A stretch of 35,132 bases of DNA from Flavobacteriales bacterium (GCA_018402015.1 JAGYJL010000026.1:1-35132), one strand, 5' to 3'. Shown: positions 22,806 to 33,106, counted from the first letter of the stretch. Program-made: numbers and translations. Notes: generated by a model not told the origin, from the letters alone.

Positions 22806-23792
22806 GTGTATAGCAAGCTTCTTAATAGGCAGATACGAAAGTACCTGAGAGGTGCCCCCATCCCTAAAGAGATGGAGGGCCTTTTAGGTATTATCAGTGA
22901 TGCGTATGAGCATTATGAAGAGAATTTGGAATTGATGCAGCGTGCTATTGAATTGAGTTCAATAGAGTTGAATCAAGCCAAGAACAAGGTTACGTCTGCG
23001 CTTTCTCAGTTGAACGAAAAGAATGAAGATCTTCTGAGCAGTATTCATTATGCAAGACTGATCCAAGAAGCCATTCTTCCATCAGAGGAGAGGTTCCGAA
23101 GTTGTATTCCAGAATCGTTTGTTTTTCACCAGCCTAGAGATATTGTAAGTGGAGATTTCTATTGGCTTCAGGAGTATAACGACAAGATCCTGGTAGCGGC
23201 AGTTGACTGCACTGGCCATGGTGTGCCAGGAGCATTCATGTCTATTATTGGTAATAATGCGCTGAATGCTGCCGTGCGGGAAGAAGGTCTCACAACGCCA
23301 TCGCTTATACTTGACAGCCTGAATAGAGGAGTTAGTTCCACGCTTCGAAGTCAGTCTAGCGCAGACAGCGGTGCCGGAATAAAGGATGGAATGGATATAG
23401 CGATCATCAGTATCGATTATAAGAACAAGCAGATACAATACTCAGGCGCGTACAATCCCCTGTACATAATACGGGACGGACACTTGTTGGAAACAAAAGG
23501 AGACAAGTTCCCAATTGGATTGGCGCAAGATGACGACCTTAGGTTGTTCACCAATCATACATTCGACCTACAAGAAGGCGATATGGTTTACATTTTCTCT
23601 GATGGATATCCAGATCAATTCGGTGGGCCGTTAGGTAAGAAATTCAAATACGATAACTTCAGGTCGCTACTTTTCAAGATTCACGAGTTAAGCCCTCGAA
23701 AGCAGCTTAAGATGGTTCAGCAGGCTTTTGTGGATTGGAAACGGGATCTACCGCAGCTTGATGATGTTCTTTTGATCGGAATGCGCCTTTAG
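22806..23792 (+). CDS. SpoIIE-type PP2C serine/threonine phosphatase with FIST-partner N-terminal module
   Basis: Predicted metal-dependent phosphatase, a likely output for the FIST protein upstream. GTG start at 22806, one base after the upstream stop; 328 residues. Residues 1-60 (MYSKLLNRQIRKYLRGAPIP; then AYEHYEENLELMQRAIELSS) form a helical segment resembling one I know from the start of FIST-linked histidine kinases, followed by a probable coiled coil (about 50-80). The PP2C domain (95-328) has the metal-binding aspartates in SGDFYW (D117) and DCTGHGVPGAFMS (D134), MDIAIISID, and FSDGYPDQFGG. Targets are probably anti-anti-sigma-like proteins by family analogy, but none is encoded nearby. 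Overlaps the convergent gene by 3 bases. Confidence 0.9.
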   Translation: MYSKLLNRQIRKYLRGAPIPKEMEGLLGIISDAYEHYEENLELMQRAIELSSIELNQAKNKVTSALSQLNEKNEDLLSSIHYARLIQEAILPSEERFRSCIPESFVFHQPRDIVSGDFYWLQEYNDKILVAAVDCTGHGVPGAFMSIIGNNALNAAVREEGLTTPSLILDSLNRGVSSTLRSQSSADSGAGIKDGMDIAIISIDYKNKQIQYSGAYNPLYIIRDGHLLETKGDKFPIGLAQDDDLRLFTNHTFDLQEGDMVYIFSDGYPDQFGGPLGKKFKYDNFRSLLFKIHELSPRKQLKMVQQAFVDWKRDLPQLDDVLLIGMRL

Positions 23793-25619
23793 AGCAGCCG
23801 CACCTCCATTTCTGTTATCGTCAGTCGTTCTCCTTTTGGAGACCATGGAAAGATTTTTAGTGTTCCAGCTTCTCCTTCAACGCTCTTCAGTTCGTAGTGA
23901 AAAACGCCCCAACTTGGCGAATTGGCGTTGAATTGTATGCCGAAGGGATCCGATTCCCAGCTGTACTTTTCATCCGTGTTCTCTTGCTCGTAAACCAGCT
24001 GTATTTCGCTTGAATCTGCAATAGAAGAACAGTTTAGGAACACAGTAAGTTCAGAGAAGCCCGCATCACGCAGCGAGTCAACATCAACGGAAAAAGTAGG
24101 GCCGTAAGGGCTTTCAATATCCATTAGGTATTTGTTGTCTCCAGCAGTATCAATTCGGATCTTTGCTGGGTCGAAGTTCCAAGTGCTGTTCTTTTCGAAT
24201 CGAAATGGAATTATCGTCCAGTTCGGGTTTCCTCTTCGGAACATCATAACCTCCGAATTGAAGTACGATTTCCGCTTTACTTCAACAGGAAACCTCTCTT
24301 TTATTACAGCTTCTATTTCTGGAACTTGATTTACCGTAGACCACGCGTAGATCAGAAATTCATTTGTTGAAGTATCGACCATCGTTTTCAACTCAGCTAG
24401 ACCATTTTCGTCTGTAGTACGATATAGATCGAGTTTAGTAGATCCTTGTTTTTCGATATAATAATCGATGTAGAACGGAAAGTTGAAATCGCCAATGAGC
24501 AAAGCATCATTCTTTACTTCATCATTCCATTCAACGATAAATTCTGCCAATTCTTTGAAAACGCCAAAATGATTCGTCTGATAGAACTGTTTTCCAACAA
24601 CGGTACTCACAAGCGTAATACCCAATAGAACGTTGACAGCTGCTTTGGAGAGTTTTGTTTTTCCATCGTCCCAGTAAGAAAACACGAACACAAGCAGGAA
24701 TGGAAATGAGAACAGAAGTGTGCTGTTCTGCAACACAGGATTCACGTTTCTCGAATAGAAGAATCCGACTAAAAAAGGAGTGAGAAAAGTAATAGCGGCA
24801 GCACGTGATTCACGAACGATATCTTCAGTTTTGAATACGAAAAATCCCGTTGAACCAATAAGTACTGTACCTAAAGAGAACGGCAAACGATTCGTTGAAA
24901 CGTAATATATATATGCTTCACAGCAATCGTTTCTGGAGGCCCAGGCACTGACCAACGCCTCCTAAGCTCAGTTGATGAAGGGAAAATCGGAAGTAAGGAA
25001 GATAAAGGACAAAGCCCCAACCAGTGCAAGTAGATAGAACCTCAGGCTTTTCCCTTTAACACGAAGATTCCAGTCACAACGAGAATGGCAGCAACCAATG
25101 CAGCGAAATAGTGCGAATAGGCACAATGCCAAACTGATTGCCAGCCAAATGAAATGCTAGGTTTCTCACGTTGTCTTTACAATCCATTCAAAATGTTGCC
25201 GCCATTAACGTGAACAACATTCCCAATGCATATGGTCGTGCAATTCGGCTGTAAAGAATCGGAAACTCAGTGGCAAACGCAACGGCGAAGCAATCCAGCC
25301 GAAGTGCTGATCAAATTCTTTTCCCAACCGGAACATGAAATAGGTGAAACAATTCCGGCCACAACGAACGATAATCTCGCCACAAAAGCGCATTCCCAGA
25401 AACATTGGGTCGCCTTGCCAAAGAACAACTTGAGCAGCAGCTGGATGGCGTCAATCGAACTCCGTTCATGATCGAATCGGAGAATGAATCAGAATTCAAA
25501 CGAGCTAAGGCACTTAACTCGTCATTAGAGAAGTGAGAAGTCCCAGAAATTGTAAACACGGAGAATTGCCCCGATAAAAGGATAAGCGCAAGTATGACCT
25601 TTTCGGTCTTACCCAACAT
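23789..25619 (-). CDS. Second membrane GT-C type glycosyltransferase (5' third frame-broken)
   Basis: The clean part (24950 to 23789) has several membrane helices, then a 250-residue soluble domain with beta-rich C-terminus. Upstream of 24950 the same gene continues in broken frames to an ATG at 25619: MLGKTEKVILALILLSG, SNDELSALARLNSDSFSD, MNGVRL, then RPNVSGNA/FWECAFV-like and FRLGKEFDQHFGWI fragments, and YSRIARPY-like and MDCKDNVRNLAF pieces. The DELSAL and MNGVRLD region is the periplasmic loop of ArnT/PMT-like transferases. Reconstructed length about 610 residues. The start overlaps the rlmB stop by about 11 bases. Not closely similar to the gene at 18.2-19.65 kb. Confidence 0.78.
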
Positions 25620-26353
25620 GCGCAGCTTGTCTCAATCTTTCAAACAGGATGTTGGTGGCGACAGATACGTTCAACGAACCTGTATTTCCGGCCATTGGAA
25701 TGTTCACATGTTCTTTTTGCACTTCAAAGGCCTCGCCAATACCATCTTCTTCCGAACCCCTTAATGATTGCCATGGGCCCAGAAGAGATCACTTTGTAGA
25801 TATCGTCTTCCACCTTTTTACAGACATGCTACAACACGTCAGCTCGGCTTCTTGCAGGTTTCACTTCAAGAGAGAATACTGACCTGTTCTGCAAATTGGA
25901 ATGTTGAAAATGGCATAGCAGAACTTTACAACATACAGGTGTCATTGCGCTTCCTTTAATTGGTATAAGTATGGCGTGAACTCCAGCACACTCGGCCGAT
26001 GGAGCAGATCGCCCGAGCTTTCCTACATCAGAAACGATCGAGTACAAGGACCAACGGGATTCGCCACTTTCAATTACTCGATCTCCACCCTTTCTTCAAA
26101 ATCCTGATATTCGATAGGAGAGAGGAGTGCAATTACACCTTGATGGTTCTTGCTGGCCAAGCCGAGCTTCTCTTGTGGCACTTCTGAAACGGAATACGTT
26201 TGCCTTTCAGCGTTCGTTTTTATATCGGTAATGGCGGGTTGGTGGTCCCCTTTTCCAAGAAAACCTTTTCTATCACAACACCAGCTTCCAATCGCCTCCA
26301 TAACGGGATGAATGCCAAAGACAATGTTCTGTTCCAGTTTCGTTTTCTCACAT
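25609..26353 (-). CDS. rlmB: TrmH/SpoU-family 23S rRNA 2'-O-methyltransferase, RlmB-like (frame-broken)
   Basis: SAM-dependent knotted methyltransferase; RlmB methylates G2251 of 23S rRNA. Reading across frames gives the N-terminal substrate-binding domain start ENIVFGIHPVMEAI, then VIEKVFLEKG, SEVPQEKLGLASKNHQGVIA, then SECAGVHAILIPIKGSA, and the SAM-knot motifs GPMAII, SEEDGIGEAFEVQKEHVNIP, MAGNTGSLNVSVATNILFER and LRQAA. This order and spacing match RlmB of about 245 residues. Probable start ATG at 26351-26353; stop TAA at 25609-25611 in CATGTTGGGTAAG, which also contains the ATG of the downstream glycosyltransferase. Many indels. Confidence 0.85.
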
Positions 26354-26366
26354 AGCTAGTTTTAAT

Positions 26367-27049
26367 TGATGGCGAAGATACTTTGCTCAAATCGCGGTAG
26401 CAAGTATTGAAGCTTGGAACGCTGTTAACCAGTTCATCAAGGTGTTCGAAGGCCGCGTTGGACTGAAGGTTCCTTAATTGATGTCCTGAAATCTTCCGCC
26501 TGGAATTGATGTAATAATCGATCGAGCCTGTTGCATTTCTTCTATAACGTGCTCACGAAAATTAAGTCAATAATCCACCGTCTTCAATTTCATCAAACCA
26601 TTCGGCATAATATTCCTCGTCGAATAATGGAAATTGAGCACGTTTTTCACCGATAAGAATGAATTTATTGATTCCCTCATAGGTCATGGCTCAATGATAT
26701 CACGCTTCAGGATGCGCTGATATCGTTATACAGTAGGTCGTTCCATTTCGCCAATGAATTCGATAATGGTGAAACCCTGTTTCGTAATCGGCATAAAAGC
26801 ACTTTTAGGAAAAGCGTGGGAGAGTCAATGCTGTCCCACACTGTGGATGAAGTGCAAAATCGTAAATGTGATCCGTGAATTCGAACTCGCTATGCTCACG
26901 TCCATAGAATGGAGAAAGCATGTCTTCCTCTACAATGTAGTAATCGCGCCAGCGGTAATATGGTTCGATGGAATGCATTTCAATGAGCGAATATGCAAAT
27001 GATGGAATAAGCGAATTGTACACCGGTTTCATTGCACTAATTACTTTCA

Positions 27050-27050
<1 letters not shown>
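26367..27050 (-). CDS. Conserved protein of unknown function (frame-broken)
   Basis: Starts with ATG at 27050, overlapping the murQ stop in a TAATG junction. The first 80 residues are readable (MKVISAMKPVYNSLIPSFAY; SLIEMHSIEPYYRWRDYYIV; EEDMLSPFYGREHSEFEFTD; HIYDFALHPQ), then the sequence continues in other frames as FTIIEFIGEWNDLLYNDI, MTYEGINKFILIGE, DEEYYAEWFDEIEDG and FREHVIEEMQQA to about 26370. It is rich in Tyr, Trp, Phe and acidic residues, soluble, about 220 residues. It resembles conserved hypothetical proteins I recall from Flavobacteriales, but I know no function. Ends approximate. Confidence 0.6.
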
Positions 27051-27834
<784 letters not shown>

Positions 27835-27836
<2 letters not shown>

Positions 27837-30248
27837 ACGCGCTTTCCGTACGAAAATGTTCGGAAACTTGGCCGGATGAAACTTACTCATTATGGCATAT
27901 GCGGCTTCAACCATGTCTTCAACGCTTGGCTTGCTAAGAGTAATCACCATCCGTTCGTAGGCCGTTCGATGCGCTTGAGCTGTCAAGGTTTTTGGTTCGC
28001 TGTCAAAGAGTAGAAATAGCCTTTCTGTTCCTCCACTATCTTTTGCAGGATGTAAGCTTAGAAGCTCCGCCTGGCACGTCTTCATCAATCACCAACAGGC
28101 GATTGGTCTTTCAACGACTCAACAATTTGCGTGATTGGTGTCGAATGGAAGCAAGGTCTGCACATCAATTAGTTCGGCAGAAATTCCCGCTTCCGCCAAT
28201 TCTTACAAACCTTCAAAGCGGGAGTTCACACAAGATCAAGCGTGACAATAGTGAGGTCTTTCGCTTCTTTCAGTACTTCTGGAATTCTAATGGCGTTTGA
28301 ATTCGCCCAAATTCGATGGAAGTTTTCCTTGGTTCTGTACCCGTTCAAGGGGTTCAATGAGCAAATCCTGGATGCATCTGAAGCAAGAAGCGTGTTGTAG
28401 AAACCAGCTGCTTGTGTCATGTTTCTAGGAACGCAAACATGAATGCCGCGCAATGCGTTGATGATCATGCCCGCAGGCGAACCTGCGTACCGAATTCCTT
28501 CCAAGCGGTGACCGCGTGTTGGATGATCAGTGGACATTTCTGGCCGCCTTTCGTTCATATTGTAGCGAAGCAAGATCATCGCTAAGCGGTTGTAGACCGT
28601 AAAGCAAATAGTCAAGTACTGAATTTCTGGTGGGCGAGGCCACGAAGTGCCATCCCGATTCTTGTCCCATGATGCTCGCCTCGCGAATTCCCACATCAAA
28701 AATGCGATGATCGCCATGCTTTTTCTGCAAGCCTTCAAATCCTTGATTTACTCCACCAATTCCTCCAAGATTCATCACACCAAAAGCAACCACATCGTCT
28801 CGATGAAAGATGCTTGCTATCAAGTTGTTGAGCAGCACTTCGCGGCCGTCAATCAGCTTTGCATCGCTATCATATTCTGGAGCAACGGCTGCAATTTTCG
28901 GTGCGCTGTTCGGGGGTCTGACTTTCCAAAAACGAGTTGTAACGCTCAGCGTTGATCGACTGCTGGTTTTCAGCCATTCAGCCAATTTTGCCGTGTTCGC
29001 ATCTTCTCTTCTTCCTAATTTCAACAGAGCTCTTCGGGCTGTGCCGATCACTTCTTTTCTACTCGGAGCAAAACCCGTATTCAAACCTTTCGCAAGGTCT
29101 TCCAGACCAGCCGTTTGCAGCATTGGAATGAGCGCATCTCGTTCGGCTTCAATCTCAGAAATGAAGTTTTTCCAAGCAGCATTCTTTTGCTCTTGAACTG
29201 ATTTTTTGGCTTCCGTCTCAATTGCATCGCAATCTTCGGCTGTGGCAATTCCTTTGCTAATTATGAATTCGCGCAGCTTCTTAACGCAGTCAAATTCATC
29301 TTCCCAAGTCAAACGCTCTTTGCTCTTGTAGCGTTCGTGCGAACCCGAAGTGGAATGACCCTGTGGTTGCGTTACTTCCTCTACGTGGATCAATACTGGA
29401 ACGTGCTCTGCTCTGCAGAATGCTATTGCTTCTTCGTAGGTCTTTACCAAATGAGGGTAATCCCAACCTTTGGTCTTGAAAATGCGGATTCCGGTTTTAT
29501 CGGTGCTTCCTTTCTCAAATCCACTCAGGGCTTCGGAAATACTCGCTTTTACAGTTTGAAATTCCTTAGGAACGGAAATCCCGTAACCATCATCCCAAAT
29601 GGAAATAGCCAATGGAACTTGCGTGACCGCAGCGGCATTCATGGTTTCCCAAAAGTGGCCTTCCGATGTGCTGGCATCGCCAATTGTTCCGAAAGCAACC
29701 TCATTTCCCTTGTTGGAGAATTGCGTAAAGCCATGCAACGCCTTGTTCTCTCTGTAGAGTTTAGAGGCGTGCGCCAAGCCAAGCAAACGAGGCATTTGAC
29801 CTGCAGTAGGAGAGAGGTCGGATGCACTGTTTTTCTGTTCCATCAGGTTTCTCCAAGAACCATATTCGTTGATGGAACGCGTAGAAAAATGGCCGTTCAT
29901 GCTTCTGCCAGCAGATGAAGGATCTGCTTCCAAGCTTGGATGTGCGTAAAGCTGCGCGAAGAATTCCTGAACAGTTAAGAGACCGCAGGCCATCATGAAT
30001 GTTTGATCGCGATAGTAACCAGAACGGAAATCGCCATTCTGGAAGACTTTAGCCATGGCAATCTGCGCAAGTTCTTTGCCATCTCCGAAGATTCCGAACT
30101 TGGCTTTGCCCGTAAGTACTTCCTTTCTTCCTATCAAACTCGCCTGACGACTTTCGTTCGCCAAACGGAAATCCTTTAGAACTTCCTGCTTGAACTCTTC
30201 TTTGCTCAGGGCTTTATCTGTGCCAGTTTTCACGTCTTCTTCTGTCAT
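27835..30248 (-). CDS. Fused alpha/beta 2-oxoacid dehydrogenase E1 component (3' part frame-broken)
   Basis: Thiamine-diphosphate E1, probably of branched-chain 2-oxoacid dehydrogenase type; exact substrate unproven. I start at the ATG at 30248 (MTEEDVKTGTDKALSKEEFK) because the upstream extension to 30326 would cross a terminator hairpin. The alpha part is clean: YYRDQTFMMACGL, HFSTRSI, and the ThDP site GDASTSEGHFWE (190-201) to WDDGYGIS (D219, D220). The beta part begins near DGREVLLNNLIASIFHRDDV, GGVNQGFEGLQ and DVGIREASIMGQ, then breaks after about 28740 and continues as LDYLLYGLQPLSDDLASLQY, RGHRLEGI, CVPRNMTQAAGFYNTLLASD, LNGYRTKE, SEPKTLTAQAHRTAY and KPSVEDMVEAAYAIMSKF to about 27835. 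About 800 residues. Confidence 0.88.
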
Positions 30249-30282
30249 GTTCCGCAGCCTTTTTTGGGCTTGCGAATATACG

Positions 30283-30315
30283 AAAAAGGCCGCCTCACCT
30301 TTGGTGGGCGGCCTT
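30283..30315 (-). terminator. Intrinsic terminator of the PadR-PspC operon
   Basis: On the minus strand the sequence forms AAGGCCGCC-CACC, loop AAA, GGTG-(A)-GGCGGCCTT, a 13-bp GC-rich stem with one bulged base, followed by T residues (30287-30283). It lies 24 bases after the pspC-like stop and 34 bases before the E1 start codon. Confidence 0.9.
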
Positions 30316-30338
30316 CTCCAGAGCAAAGAATGAAACAG

Positions 30339-32237
30339 TTATCCAGGATACGATATCTGAACAGTGCGGTGCAAGGATGGCGTAACCATGTAGCTTGCAT
30401 TGATCACGCGTCTCAGTAGTATTTCGTGCGGAGAAGATGATGACGCTTCCTCTGTATTCTCCACATCTTCGCGCTCCTTTTCAAGCTGTTTTTGAATTCT
30501 TTCCAACTCTCGCTTACGTTCTTCCATTTCCTGTTCCAACTTTCGTTGTTCCATTTCCAATGCCCGCTGCTTTTCTTCCAGTTCTTGCTCATCAGGATCC
30601 TTACTAGTAGTTGATGTTGGCTTAATGAGTCCATTACAATCAACGCATGCAAGACCATCTGGAGTCATGATCCATCTTCGGCCAACCATATCTCGGTCAT
30701 AAGTGTTCGTAACGTTATCGATGTCGTAAATGATTCTGCTTAGATCATCAGAAAGGAAAACCGTGTAGCCTACTGGCAGCAGAAGTTCCAACTCAACCTC
30801 TTGCGTTCTCCACAGTTCGTCTTCTGGTATTTCAAAGAAGCCATTGAATAGCAGCGAAGTATCGTTGGCAGCAAAACCATAGTTTATCTTGCTTGCACGC
30901 TCAACAGCTTCTGGCTTTTTCTTAGCTCGTGCCAAACGTTTGATCACCAATTTCGGGCCTCCTGTTTTGGCCATGTTAATGTCCAATTGAGGTTTTCCAT
31001 ACAACTTGGTGGAGTTGCCAGCTGTTACAAGGTTCAGGTTGAAGATCTCTGCTTCGGTAGTGGGCTCATCTTCTCCAAGATCATGGTTCAGGTCCAAGTG
31101 AATGGTTCTGGTTGGATCGGCATTCAGTGTCAACTCAACCGTTTCTGTATCGCTGCCTTCGCTTGAGAAATCACTGATGACCACCATGGAAACTACAAAA
31201 GACATTACAACACCAAGTATCCATAGAAGAACAAGCGAAACGCCTATGCCTTTAACTCTAGTTCTGAACCCGAACAATAAACGGGTTCCTAAATAGGCCA
31301 AAGCCAAAAGTGGAACTCCCCAGACCAACATGCCGGTTATGTAGATCCACCACATCATTCCCGTTCCTCCAACCAAATTGTGGAGAATATCCTGTACCTC
31401 GAATGAACTGACAACACCTTCGTTCCCAAGACTGATCATCGTTGGAAGACCGAATGGAATAGACAGCATAGAAAGGAATCCGATACCTCCAGCAACTAGA
31501 AACGCAAAGCCGAAGATCTTAGCGATGAATTTTAGAAAACCAGTAAGTAAGCTGATGACCAAGGTGAAAAGGCGATGGAAAAGGTTTCCAACCTTTCGTC
31601 CAGGTCCGGAATTTCCGTGCAGTTCGTTCCACTTGTTTTTAACCGTCTCCAACTCCTCATTCACACGCTTTTCAATGTTGGAAACGGTTACAGACTCCCC
31701 CCGCATTTGCAGTTTATCTGTTGTGGTTGTAGCCTCAGGAATGATCAGGTACAGAATGATGTAAACGATCAGGGCAGTGCCGAACGATAGGAACAGGGCA
31801 AGAACAAGGGCCAAACGCAGCCAGATCGGGTCGCTAAGACCTAAGTAATGCGATATACCTGAACAGATGCCAGCGGCAACTCGGTTATCCGGATCGCGGA
31901 AAAGCCTCCTTGGACCAGCGCCTGCTTCAGCATTTGAACTTCGCTGCTCTGACCAATCTGCTGTATCAGGGTCATCTTCCAGGAAAGCCTCTGGTTGCCC
32001 CATAATGGAGATCACATGGTTCACATCTTGCATGGTAATGACCTGCTTCTGATCGGCCATACGTTCTTGAAGCATCTCGGCCAAACGCGCTTCTATATCT
32101 GCAATGATCTCATCGCGTCCTTGCGAATCTTTAAAGTAGCTTCTGATGGTATTCAGGTACGCATCAAGCTTTTCGTATGCGTTTTCATCAATATGGAAAA
32201 CGTAGCCCGCAATATTGCTAGTTATCGTCTTATTCAT
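30339..32237 (-). CDS. Large PspC-domain membrane protein with C-terminal coiled coil
   Basis: Probable inner-membrane envelope-stress or toxin-antagonising regulator of the PspC family; precise role unknown. 632 residues. A soluble N-terminal domain (1-85, HIDENAYEKLDAYLNTIRSY; ARLAEMLQERM) precedes the PspC domain (110-169: RRLFRDPDNRVAAGICSGIS, HYLGLSDPIWLRLALVLALF, LYLIIPEA). Further hydrophobic segments lie at about 222-270, 295-325 and 332-355. Then comes a roughly 180-residue beta-rich region, a CVDC pair (531-534), and a charged coiled coil at about 550-596 (QRALEMEQRKLEQEMEERKR). The start codon overlaps the padR stop (ATGA), and expression is probably controlled by that repressor. 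Confidence 0.88.
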   Translation of the reverse strand: MNKTITSNIAGYVFHIDENAYEKLDAYLNTIRSYFKDSQGRDEIIADIEARLAEMLQERMADQKQVITMQDVNHVISIMGQPEAFLEDDPDTADWSEQRSSNAEAGAGPRRLFRDPDNRVAAGICSGISHYLGLSDPIWLRLALVLALFLSFGTALIVYIILYLIIPEATTTTDKLQMRGESVTVSNIEKRVNEELETVKNKWNELHGNSGPGRKVGNLFHRLFTLVISLLTGFLKFIAKIFGFAFLVAGGIGFLSMLSIPFGLPTMISLGNEGVVSSFEVQDILHNLVGGTGMMWWIYITGMLVWGVPLLALAYLGTRLLFGFRTRVKGIGVSLVLLWILGVVMSFVVSMVVISDFSSEGSDTETVELTLNADPTRTIHLDLNHDLGEDEPTTEAEIFNLNLVTAGNSTKLYGKPQLDINMAKTGGPKLVIKRLARAKKKPEAVERASKINYGFAANDTSLLFNGFFEIPEDELWRTQEVELELLLPVGYTVFLSDDLSRIIYDIDNVTNTYDRDMVGRRWIMTPDGLACVDCNGLIKPTSTTSKDPDEQELEEKQRALEMEQRKLEQEMEERKRELERIQKQLEKEREDVENTEEASSSSPHEILLRRVINASYMVTPSLHRTVQISYPG

Positions 32238-32572
32238 TGGTTCTTGGTTTTAGAGGTGGTATGGTTTACTGATGCCACCAGTTCTTCCCAGGTTGCATCC
32301 ATTTCTTGAAGGAATTTCTGACCCATTTCAGTCAGTCCGTAATACTTGCGCGGAGGTCCGCTAGTGCTTTCTTCCCATCGGTAGTTTAGCAGCCCATCGT
32401 TTTTGAGCCGCGTTAGAAGAGGGTAGAGCGTGCCTTCCACCACTATCAGTTTTGCATCCTTGAGTGTTTGCAAAATGTCTGAGGCGTATACCTCATCCTT
32501 ACTGATAATGGAGAGAATGCAGTACTCGAGAACTCCCTTTCTCATCTGCGATTTTACTCTCTCAATATTCAT
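32234..32572 (-). CDS. PadR-family transcriptional regulator
   Basis: Winged helix-turn-helix repressor, 112 residues. The wHTH spans about 12-83: KGVLEYCILSIIS, YASDILQTL, the recognition segment VVEGTLYPLLTRLKNDGLLN and the wing PPRKYYGLTEMGQKFL. A short C-terminal helix probably dimerises. It overlaps the downstream pspC-like gene by 4 bases, a typical PadR-PspC pairing in Bacteroidota, and likely regulates its own operon through the dyads at 32944-33014. Confidence 0.93.
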   Translation of the reverse strand: MNIERVKSQMRKGVLEYCILSIISKDEVYASDILQTLKDAKLIVVEGTLYPLLTRLKNDGLLNYRWEESTSGPPRKYYGLTEMGQKFLQEMDATWEELVASVNHTTSKTKNQ

Positions 32573-32596
32573 TTCGTCTTTCTTTGGGTGCTGTTA

Positions 32597-32920
32597 TCAA
32601 TGCTTTTCAAAGCGGAATTCGTAAAAGAAAACTTCGTTTGCCGCTTCCTTGTCCACCTTGATCAAAGCCAACTGTTTGATTAAAAAGCTATTCAATTCTG
32701 GGTGCGAATAATTTGCATCCAGGATCTGAATCTTTCCATTTTCGTCAACTTTCAATTGTACTCTTACCAAGCCCTTTTCGTTAGTTTCCAATGGCAGGCT
32801 GAATTGAGGGTTGCTCACCGACCTTTCAATGGCCTGTTTCACTTCCGAAGTAACTGTTGCGCTTTCATTGTGTAAAAACATGGAAGCCGTTAGTAGTGTA
32901 GTGATGATGAATGTGTTCAT
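32597..32920 (-). CDS. Small exported protein, TonB C-terminal-like fold (tentative)
   Basis: 107 residues. The N-terminus MNTFIITTLLTASMFLHNES looks like a signal peptide with cleavage possible near ESA-T. The remainder has the pattern GLVRVQLKVDENGKIQILDA followed by PELNSFLIKQLALIKV and FFYEFRFE, which resembles the short periplasmic TonB-C-like domains of Bacteroidota; the assignment is by pattern only. First gene of the operon with padR (24 bases downstream) and pspC, so it may be an envelope-stress effector or sensor. Confidence 0.65.
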   Translation of the reverse strand: MNTFIITTLLTASMFLHNESATVTSEVKQAIERSVSNPQFSLPLETNEKGLVRVQLKVDENGKIQILDANYSHPELNSFLIKQLALIKVDKEAANEVFFYEFRFEKH

Positions 32921-32943
32921 GTTATCTGTTTTTTAATTTAAGA

Positions 32944-32962
32944 TACCTTGTATTACAAAGTA
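32944..32962. promoter_or_regulatory. Inverted repeat, candidate PadR operator 1
   Basis: TACCTTGTATTACAAAGTA: arms of 9 bases around a central T, 8 of 9 positions symmetrical. It lies just downstream of the -7 element, between promoter and start codon, where bound repressor would block transcription initiation. Assignment to PadR is inference from position and autoregulation in this family. Confidence 0.6.
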
Positions 32963-32968
32963 CTGGGA

Positions 32969-33001
32969 CAAATGTATGTGATAAATATGGTACTATGCAA
33001 A
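32969..33001 (-). promoter_or_regulatory. Promoter of the exported protein-padR-pspC operon
   Basis: On the minus strand: TTTG (33001-32998), 21 bases, then TACATTTG (32976-32969), an exact match to the Bacteroidota consensus TTTG-N19-21-TAnnTTTG. It lies 48 bases upstream of the ATG at 32920. Two inverted repeats flank and overlap it. Confidence 0.75.
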
Positions 33002-33014
33002 ACCAAGTACCATA
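32986..33014. promoter_or_regulatory. Inverted repeat, candidate operator 2
   Basis: Perfect 9-base arms TATGGTACT and AGTACCATA separated by 11 bases. The -33 TTTG element lies inside the spacer. It shares the AGTAC core with sequence next to operator 1. It could be a second repressor site or the site of another regulator for the divergent DinB-type gene. Confidence 0.5.
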
Positions 33015-33106
33015 ATTATTTGTAAGTTGCTGATTATCAGTAATAAAAAATTTTCATCGCCTTTTGATGGATACAGATTTTAGCGAAATAATATACATTT
33101 AGCATC

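Noticed and set aside
28647-29918. Several + strand open frames of 100-190 codons
   Set aside because: They are antisense to the cleanly coding, motif-bearing E1 gene and have no recognisable domains.
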